Assembly (NCBI GenBank): GCA_036939755.1
Contig: JALLAZ010010388.1
Location: 1 to 49,748 of the forward strand
DNA length: 49,748 nucleotides
From: Stephanodiscus triporus
Lineage: Eukaryota > Bacillariophyta > Thalassiosirophyceae > Thalassiosirales > Thalassiosiraceae
Direction: 5' to 3'
This document shows, piece by piece, positions 42,971 to 49,748 of the stretch (position 1 is the stretch's first letter; the number at the start of each line of letters is the position of its first letter). The notes under the pieces are model-generated. The model saw nothing but the letters and a program-made list of their open reading frames with translations, did no database searches and was not told the origin of the DNA. The position numbers and the translations under genes were made by a program.

Positions 42971-43281
42971 TTAGAGCCTGTGCAAGATACTGCTAGGGTT
43001 GTTCTAAAGTTAAATGTTTACAAATCATTGAGGGCTGTCCTCTATCGCCGAGACATTTATAGCTGTCCTTTGACTTGACGTATTGAAAAAAGTAAATGGG
43101 TAAAATTCACCAAGCCTTATGTTGTGGTTAGAGTCTGTGCAAAGTTGTGCAAGATATTGCTATGGTTGTTCTAAAGTTAAATGTTCACAAATCATAGAGG
43201 GCTGTCCTCTGTTGCCGAGAGTTTTCATAGCTGTCCTTTGACTTGGCGTATTGAAATGTAAATGGGTAAATTTCACAAAGC
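42971..43281. repeat. Imperfect tandem duplication, period 167 bp
   Basis: GTTCTAAAGTTAAATGTT begins at 43001 and again at 43168. The flanking words GAGGGCTGTCCTCT and ATAGCTGTCCTTTGACTTG also recur in the same order. It lies between the CDC14 and Q/P-rich gene 3' ends and probably covers the 3' UTR of one of them. Confidence 0.85.
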
Positions 43282-43299
43282 TTTGTCTACTCTTCATAT

Positions 43300-44973
43300 T
43301 CAAGGTCCTCCAAGTTTGTCATGATAGGGTCGATGGACAACTGTGGGTGCATTTCTTTTACTTGGTTTTATATTCGCATTGACTTTGGCGTTGGATGATT
43401 CGGGAGAATAACTTTGTTCTTTTTTTGGAGATGGGTTGGAGGGTGGCGATTTGGTTGCACGGGGCGACACAATGTCGGCAGGTTGCTGGCGTCGTCGTTG
43501 TTGTTGTAGACTAGTCTTGGCAAGAGTTATTGGAGCAGCAGGTGCGCCAGCATATAGCTGCTGATGATGTTGCACTGGAAAGAAATGATGCTTCCCCTGT
43601 TGTTGATACAAGGGGGGATTCATGTATGCTTGATGAGGGATGTGCTGCTGTGAAAATAGCCCAACATCATCGGCCTGCTGAGGCTGGTCAGGTAAAAAGC
43701 CAGGAGGGGTGGCATTCATGGCTGCCATCATCATTTGCTGCTGGAGTGGCACCGTTAGTTGGAGTTGGACATAGCCAGGAGAGAATACGCCAGGGGTCAT
43801 CATCATGGGCAGTTGATGATGCGCGGAAGATGGCGGTTGGGAGAAAACATAGCCTGGCGGGATGCTAAGGTGTTGAGGATGAGGAAAGCCGGGAGGAGAC
43901 GACATTATTGGCTGTTCATTATGCGAAATAGGAGGGTATGGCATCGGCTTGTGGGCAACCGCGGGGACGACGAATCTAGAAGTACTAGAAGCGGAGGAGA
44001 GACGACCGCCATCATCTTTATCATCATCGGCCTCACGTGGCTGTTGATATTGAGGCATTATCATTGCGCTTGTAGGGACCAGCGGCTGAGAGTAGGCATG
44101 ATGACGAAGCGCCATGTGGTGATAATGAGCTTGTTGCTGCTGTTGCTGTTGCACCGTGGTTCTAAAACCATTCGGAGTGTGGACGAGTCCGTAAGCTGTA
44201 GAGTCGTCACTAGTTGTGCCAATTTTAATCTTCTTCGTGGTAAATAACGATTCATCATCCTCCGGCTGCTGTGAAGGTGTTAAAGGAGGCTTCGACTTCT
44301 GGGAATAGTTCGTTCTCGTCGATTGTGGCGATGAATTATTACCTTTTGCAGTAATAGCAATATCAGCAGCGGCGTCAGCAGCAACCATCCCCGCATCTGC
44401 CGCAGTTTCGTCCTTCTTGGCGATTTCTGTTGCAGCCGTGTCCAACCAAGGAGTGGCCACCGGAATGTCGCCGATGGAGGAGGCGACGTCACAAATGACA
44501 TCCAACATCGACTTTTGCATACGAGGCGATGCCGTCGTTATTTGGAGTTCAGGGTGTTCTCCTTCGACCCCTTTCCCTCCTTCCCTCGCCTCCAACGCCA
44601 CCGCCGAGGCAGGCCAGTTGGCAGTATCATTCGTATTATTACCGACGTCTTCGTCCTTGGCGTCCTTGTGGTCGTCGACATTCTTGGGAAGAGATGGGCC
44701 ACCGTCATCGTCAAGCACTCCTGCCCTGGCCTCCAAGCGGCTATTGTATAGCTGTTGGTGGAACATCCTCTCGTTGTGGAGACGGCGCAAGTAAGAATCT
44801 TTAGACAGGGCATTGTTGTCGCGAGGTTTGTGAATTACCTTCATCGCTCTCGTCGATGATATATTATTAAGAGTTTTCATCGCGGCGGCGGCGGTGGCCT
44901 CGGCGACATCGGCATCGGAGGCTCTGTTCCTGGTAGTAGCCGCGGCCCGGTCGTTTGCGCCATTATCAGACAT
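43300..44973 (-). CDS. Gln/Pro/His-rich low-complexity protein, function unknown
   Basis: 557 residues, single exon. The N-terminus is Ala/Thr-rich. The only compact-looking block is KVIHKPRDNNALSKDSYLRR (about 45-64), then LHNERMFHQQLYNSRLEAR. The middle is acidic, and the second half is Gln/Pro/Met/His-rich with repeated PPGF/PPGY motifs (SSPPGFPHP, SIPPGYVF, ATPPGFLP) and poly-Gln. The C-terminus is basic (KPSKRNAPTVVHRPYHDKL). Composition suggests an RNA-binding-associated or transcription-related scaffold, but no domain supports that. No signal peptide or membrane helix is seen. It is convergent with CDC14. The composition fits a real gene rather than a shadow, because all other frames are broken. 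Confidence 0.65.
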   Translation of the reverse strand: MSDNGANDRAAATTRNRASDADVAEATAAAAMKTLNNISSTRAMKVIHKPRDNNALSKDSYLRRLHNERMFHQQLYNSRLEARAGVLDDDGGPSLPKNVDDHKDAKDEDVGNNTNDTANWPASAVALEAREGGKGVEGEHPELQITTASPRMQKSMLDVICDVASSIGDIPVATPWLDTAATEIAKKDETAADAGMVAADAAADIAITAKGNNSSPQSTRTNYSQKSKPPLTPSQQPEDDESLFTTKKIKIGTTSDDSTAYGLVHTPNGFRTTVQQQQQQQAHYHHMALRHHAYSQPLVPTSAMIMPQYQQPREADDDKDDGGRLSSASSTSRFVVPAVAHKPMPYPPISHNEQPIMSSPPGFPHPQHLSIPPGYVFSQPPSSAHHQLPMMMTPGVFSPGYVQLQLTVPLQQQMMMAAMNATPPGFLPDQPQQADDVGLFSQQHIPHQAYMNPPLYQQQGKHHFFPVQHHQQLYAGAPAAPITLAKTSLQQQRRRQQPADIVSPRATKSPPSNPSPKKEQSYSPESSNAKVNANIKPSKRNAPTVVHRPYHDKLGGP

Positions 44974-45638
44974 TCCTTGCAGAGAAAAGGTAATAAGTAT
45001 TTACGCCCCCCTTTTCGTTCCAATCGAAATTTTGTATGGTGGAGGGTCTCCCCGCTGTTTCGTAATGGGGAATTTCGTTATGGGGAAGGGTTTTCGCGTT
45101 TCGCGTCTCGCGCATTCAAGTGGATTGAAATATATTTAAGTGCGCGGCTGCGCGCAGCGCGGTATTACCGTGGTAACTAGTTTTGGGGCTACTTTTATTT
45201 ATGACTGTTCAAGCAAAACCAGACCATCGACATTTTGGCGGGGAAAAAAAACGGACGAAAATTAGACCAGCCCATCAATCGTTTAGGTTTGATTTTATCT
45301 TTGCTGCTGTGCAACAGACAAGGCATCAATATCGCTGTGAGGGCAATTCTGTCTCAACTATCCTGTTTTTGCGTGTCCAAAACTCTACATACCATCAAAA
45401 GTACTCACTTTTTAACATAATAATGACCACAAGAGGTAGTTGTGTTTTCGGAAAATCATCCCATCGTGTCAAAAATAATAATTCCCATCCTCATCATGTC
45501 CGCGTTCATTAATTTTATTACATCATATTCTCCACTCCGCCAAAATCAACAACAAAGCAGCAAGATTGGCATTAGTGCCGATGATGGGGGGGAGGGGGGG
45601 GGAGTGCAGGTGGTGGTGCTGCCAGCGTAGTTGATGGT
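44974..45638. other. Spacer, no supported gene
   Basis: Upstream region of the Q/P-rich gene. It holds a perfect palindrome GCTGCGCGCAGC (around 45148-45159) and short direct repeats (TAATGGGGAATTTCG / TTATGGGGAAGGG). No gene was recognised. Confidence 0.5.
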
Positions 45639-46153
45639 GTGGTGGGGTCAGCGGTGGGGGGGGAGAGGAAGCGTCGTCGCATTGATGCTGTCGTGCCGTC
45701 CCTGACAATGCAGCATGGGGCGTTGACAACAGTAAGTAAGTCATCGATGTCTGATGACGAATTATTTAATTATTTCGACAAGCATCTGCAAGTTAGGGAA
45801 AGGGAGATGGTGTGTGGGAACAAAAATTGCATCTGCTATGACATTTTTCTCAGTTTAAATGTCCACGAGGCTGTTGCAAAGTACTTGGTATGGTTTGAGC
45901 GGAAGAATACAGATATGTGAGTAAAGCGCAGATGGGCAAGAGCAATTGGTATCAAGTCCCTTTCGATGGGAGCGCCATCAAAGACGCCAGCGTCCACGAA
46001 CGCCTCCTCGATCATCAACTGTGCACAAAGGGAATGCAGCAAGTGATGGGCATTGGAGCAATGCGCTTGAAGCGCATTCAACGCGTTTGCAAACTTACTT
46101 GCATGTTACCTGAACACAAGTTAAAGGGTACACAAATTAATCAAAAACAATGA
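45639..46153 (+). pseudogene. Degenerate gene fragment, probably from a mobile element
   Basis: Two plus frames abut at 45917. The first has RKRRRIDAVVPSLTM and a Cys motif (CGNKNCICYDIF), then EAVAKYLVWFERK and a TGA at 45918-45920. The second, in another frame, continues with MGKSNWYQVPFDGSAIKDAS and a basic helix. They read as one protein broken by a frameshift. No transposase catalytic motif is visible, and I cannot name the family. It resembles accessory or DNA-binding ORFs of protist DNA transposons only in general style. It lies directly beside the repeat end at 46317. Confidence 0.4.
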
Positions 46154-46316
46154 TGCACGGCTGCCGTACTTGATGCGACATTTTGAGTATAAGAGCCACA
46201 TGTGTCGTGGCAACCATGGTCGATGGAGTTGCAGGTCATGTGAATCGGAGTGAGGCGGTTGACATGGTGTATCTACCCATTTCAATGGGCTTTTGATACT
46301 GTTATAAGCGGTACAT

Positions 46317-46510
46317 GGCCAGCTTGGCTGGTAATGTCGGCGTCGTGTCGGGGATTTCCCCCCCCCAAAATGACAGACACACCGACATGTCGGCGCCATG
46401 TTGCCGACATGACACAGACCATGTCGGCGACATCAAGCCATTTCGGCTCCTCAGATGCCGCGTCGATGTTGTGTCAGCTTGCGTAAATTGTGACGTGTCG
46501 GCGCCGTGTC
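46317..46510 (+). repeat. Second copy of the terminal repeat seen at 4648
   Basis: CTTGGCTGGTAATGTCGGCG (46323-46342) and the downstream blocks AATGACAGACACACCGACATG, ACAGACCATGTCGGCGACAT and TCGGCTCCTCAGATGCCG match 4650-4815 in order and orientation, with scattered differences. No inverted partner was found nearby, so it may be a single end or a truncated element. Confidence 0.8.
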
Positions 46511-46629
46511 GGGAGTATATGTAGTAGATGTTAAGATGCGTGTGATGTGTGCAAACAAGTTATTGCGCGTGCTAATAAGCTTTATGTAATTATTAATGGG
46601 AAAAGGGCTAGTACCCCCTGAAAAACCCA

Positions 46630-48910
46630 TCATCCCTCCCGTAGCACCATAATCCCATCAGCCTGGGGAGTATCCCCTATCACTTCGCAAGCAACTTCCA
46701 GTGAGAATGCCTCACAGTCCTCACTGTCATCCTGGTTCGAACATACAGCAAGCACAAACCATCCATTATTTCTACCCTGCCGAAACTCCATATTCTTCTC
46801 GTACACAGAGAATGTCTTATCTGTGTCTGGATCCCGAAAAACAAGACCCTTGTATTTCGCAAGCAACCGTGCCTCTGCCACACAATCATTCTTCCATCTA
46901 TCCTCTTCCTCCCAATCTTCGACATATGCCCTAAAGATGCGTTGGACAGCTGGTTCCTTCAATGTGGCTACATCAACCCCAAATGTTTCAAGGTGCAAAT
47001 CAAAAGCAAGGTCTTCATCTCCAAACATAGCATCTTTTCCTGTGGCATCTATTTTCTCCATCTTCTCCCGGTGGATTCTTGCCTGCTCTATCTTTGATGA
47101 AACATAGATAATACTCCTTTTCTCGGTTGACTCACCACTCAGATGTGACCTCTGCCCTGTCTTAATCTGTTAGACTGCACCCCAGCTCCTCTCTGCAGGC
47201 CCAATACCGCACAGCTTTGATGTGACGTGACACACCACAAATCCCAAGACAATCGTGTAAGGAATTGAATATTTTTCATGCCAGGGAGCTCATGATAAGG
47301 TTGGTCACAGTTCTGAAATACTTTGAATTCATTCCAGAAGGTGCCAATTGAATGTCAGAGTGAGAGTTAACACAAGGAGCAACATGAAGGCGGCGAATTA
47401 CACACTCAATTGCACCTCAATGCTCCCCCCTCATCCGCTCATGGACATCTATCCGAACTTCACCGACTACTGACAATGCCCACCCGGCAATTGCATACTA
47501 GTGCTCGATCTTTTTCCTCCTTCTATTCCAATGAAAGAGTACAGTGCGTCCAAATGACATGACCGAATTATTGGGTGTCGCTTCGTTACTCTCCTCAGTG
47601 TCATCGTCATCATCAGAATCTGCAAAATTAACCTCCACCTCGTCATCACTATCATTGGCACCATCCAAATTAATATCCCCGTGAGTCAAGTTTCTGTCAG
47701 GAGTTAGGCTGCCAAAGAGTTCCTTATCATTCAACGAATCGAAAGACTTTTCAATCGCCTGTGTCATCCTATGCAAGAGAAAGAAGATCTTATCCATCGA
47801 TGGCTTGTTGGCATCACAATAACGAAGAAGTTTGAGTGCAGGGAAGACAGAGCGAAGAAGAATATACAAACACTTCCAGAACTTTGCCTCCTGGATGTCC
47901 ACAACAGCCATCCGCGCACTCTCATTCAGGGGCAAACTTCTAAATTTCTCTTGGTGTACTGTAGCCTTCAAAGGATTCTCAAGACGAAGAAGGCGAATCA
48001 TGGCATAGAACCACATAGCCATTCGTGTTCCTGCCCCACGAACAACAATGAAATCAATGACATACCTTAATGGGTTTGAGCTTAGCAATAGAGGAGAAAA
48101 ACAGAGACACCACGTGTTCCCCACCATGGAAGCTAAATGAGCGAGGATACTTTGCCATCAACAATTCACCAGCCTTCTGAACATTTGATGCCCCATCAAA
48201 GAAGAACACATCGGTGAGCTGGTTCTGGGGGTCAAACTCAGCCACCTTTTCCTCAAACAGCGATGCCACATAGACAGCATCCTTCTTCCCCCCATCCACC
48301 ATATGTGAGGAGCAATCTTGAATTGCAATAGTCATGGGAGAAACTGTTGCGGTCATGGTAAGGATGTTCATCAATGGCATTCTCTTGATTGTTGCACCAT
48401 CGCCAAGAAAAGCCAAACCAAAACATAGTTTATAGCATTAAGCCAGTCGGGTATGGCGGGGTTAGCACAATAGCCATAGGCTTGTTTATATTTATTTATG
48501 TATTTGGTAATTTTATCATTAGTTTGCTTTTCATGGAAGATCTTGCATTTGACATCATAGTATAGGTTCCTTCTTGATTTGCTTCTTCGCTTTTCGGAGC
48601 GCGCATCGCCTCGGCGGCCTCTTCGTTCTCCATCCCGGTCATCTCGTTGGCGTTTCCTGGTCGATGTGCTTGAGTTGGAGATGGCACTGGAGTCGTCATC
48701 GCTGTCCTGGCTGTACTCGGAGGATAATTCCCCTCGGCGGCGTTGGGGGTCCCATTTGGCTGTTTTCAGCTTGAGAATCTCTATGGGCTTGGACGTTGGT
48801 TCCGACTTGTCTTCTCTTGATCGGCGTGGGCGTAAGTGTCCGCGGCGTGTCCCACTGCGTCCGCTGCTGTCTGATGGTGACATCGTCCCTGCAATGATCA
48901 TTTGGCTCAA
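46630..48910 (-). pseudogene. hAT-like (DUF659-type) transposase, degenerate
   Basis: Minus-strand fragments in successive frames give a transposase-like order. There is a basic leader with NPAIPDWLNAINYV (to about 48430), and the RNase-H-like core KRMPLMNILTMTATVSPM. VDGGKKDAVYVASLFEEK and DVFFFDGASNVQKAGELL follow, then HGGEHVVSLFFSSIAKL. A helical region follows (48127-47498), and then a C-terminal block with ERSWGAV, a stop, and GQRSHLSGESTEKRSIIYVS. The block after it (47061-46630) is intact. In-frame stops lie at 47417-47419 and 47170-47172, and frames shift near 48420 and 48060. DFFFDGASNVQKAG and the HGxEHVxSLFF pattern are what I associate with DUF659 hAT proteins. Inactive as it stands. 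Confidence 0.75.
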
Positions 48911-49026
48911 ATATCCTCTTCATGCAAAGAGAATTCTTGAGAATGTGCCGTTCGAAATTGATGACAGTACGTTTGAATGTGCTTTCGATCAATTTGGATG
49001 ATAATTTACTCAGGCACTGAGTGAAA

Positions 49027-49672
49027 TTATGCGCCGCAGTTCATAAACCAAACTTCAGGATATATCGACATGCTGTACCGCACCATTTCTTTGGTGGTTA
49101 AAGATATAAACACCATTATTTTGTTCGATTCACTGATTCCATAGTCCAATCGAAGATTAGACAATTTTTGATCAACATCCACTGGACAGGGTAGCTTTTC
49201 ACCTATTTGACTACTATTGAGTCCTGGACAACTCCTGGGATAAGCATACAAACCATTGCCAGTCTTGTGTTGTACCATGAAATAATTAATTTCATGCCTG
49301 ATTCAAACTGCAAAATTTAGCACTTTGAAAAACAGTTAATAACAATGAGAATTGGTTACAATGAATTTACGCATCTAAGACCTTTATTAGTTTTTCTGCG
49401 TCAATATTATCTTCTTTCAGGATTCCTTCAGCAAGATTTAAAAGATCTTGAGAGCGTTTGTTTGTATTAAATAGTGTTTTTGGTAAGTAAGTTCCATTAT
49501 CATCACCTTTGATGTCAACTTCTCTTAAATGTACCAGGTGCGTCATCATTTGAAAATTTGAAAACAACTCACGATCCAGAAGAAGTACATGATATATTAA
49601 AAGATGTATGTCTGGCAAGAAGCCTTCTTCATGATAATTCAGAGTGGTCATCATATATGATGGAAGCAGCAT
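49027..49672 (-). other. AT-rich coding-like fragments, possibly Mutator-like
   Basis: Two minus frames (49672-49367 and 49278-49027) have plausible amino-acid use but low GC. The second ends IMVFISLTTKEMVRYSMSIY, then PEVWFMNCGA. This faintly recalls the strand before the first catalytic Asp in MULE transposases (xxFxDxTY), with the Asp replaced by Asn. I could not join the two frames by a clean intron. The fragment may continue past the window edge. Low support. Confidence 0.25.
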
Positions 49673-49748
49673 TATTTTCCACAGGAAAACAATTACGTAA
49701 CCTCTTCATCAATATCCTACTGTTTAATGAAGTGAACAATCCACTTGA

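Noticed and set aside
1..49748. tRNA, rRNA or CRISPR arrays
   Set aside because: No cloverleaf with paired A and B boxes, no rRNA-like stretch and no regularly spaced direct repeats were found by eye. A tRNAscan/Infernal run would be decisive.

Overview
The window looks like nuclear DNA of a photosynthetic stramenopile, most likely a centric diatom. The evidence is a Mg-protoporphyrin methyltransferase whose presequence carries a heterokont-type ASAF plastid-import motif, a bZIP-PAS transcription factor, a BspA-type leucine-rich-repeat protein, short GT-AG introns of about 100-150 bp, and GC-rich genes separated by AT-richer spacers. The taxon is inferred, not proved.

Layout. Positions 1-5.7 kb are repeat territory. 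They hold a decayed plant-type mariner transposase, an array of AT-rich palindromes around a GC-rich core, one small LRR gene and a ~1.1 kb non-autonomous element with terminal inverted repeats. From 6 to 45 kb lies a dense gene region with alternating strands: a fucosyltransferase-like enzyme (+), a TMEM184/OST-alpha protein (-), a large nuclear-looking protein of unknown function (-), ChlM (+), eIF4E (-), Nse4 (+), an Mpv17/PMP22 protein (-), a small type I membrane protein (-), an AAAP amino-acid transporter (+), CDC50 (+), a selenocysteine thioredoxin reductase (-), S-adenosylmethionine decarboxylase (+), a class I histone deacetylase (-), an RCC1-repeat protein (+), bZIP-PAS (-), CDC14 phosphatase (+) and a Q/P-rich protein (-). 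From 45.6 kb to the end the window is again transposon debris: an unclassified element gene fragment, a second copy of the 4.6-kb repeat end, a hAT-like transposase pseudogene and an AT-rich fragment that may be Mutator-like.

Most genes stand as divergent or convergent pairs and are general housekeeping genes. They do not form one pathway. Several exons were reconstructed by hand from splice sites and frame: eIF4E exon 1, all four Nse4 exons, the last exons of the type I membrane protein and of thioredoxin reductase, exon 1 of AdoMetDC, three bZIP-PAS exons and four exons of the unknown gene. Exon lengths sum to a multiple of three in every intact case.

The most notable results are these. 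The thioredoxin reductase ends in Gly-Cys-Sec-Gly, with an in-frame UGA in a separate 52-nt terminal exon, a glutaredoxin-like N-terminal domain and a candidate SECIS element in its 3' region. The palindrome CTACGTAG recurs upstream of five genes, 50-215 bp before the start or first exon found. Nine copies of TATCGTA/TACGATA sit in the 324-bp divergent HDAC/RCC1 promoter. The bZIP-PAS protein appears to have a PAS domain split by a long low-complexity insertion. One gene has a single extra base in a G run.
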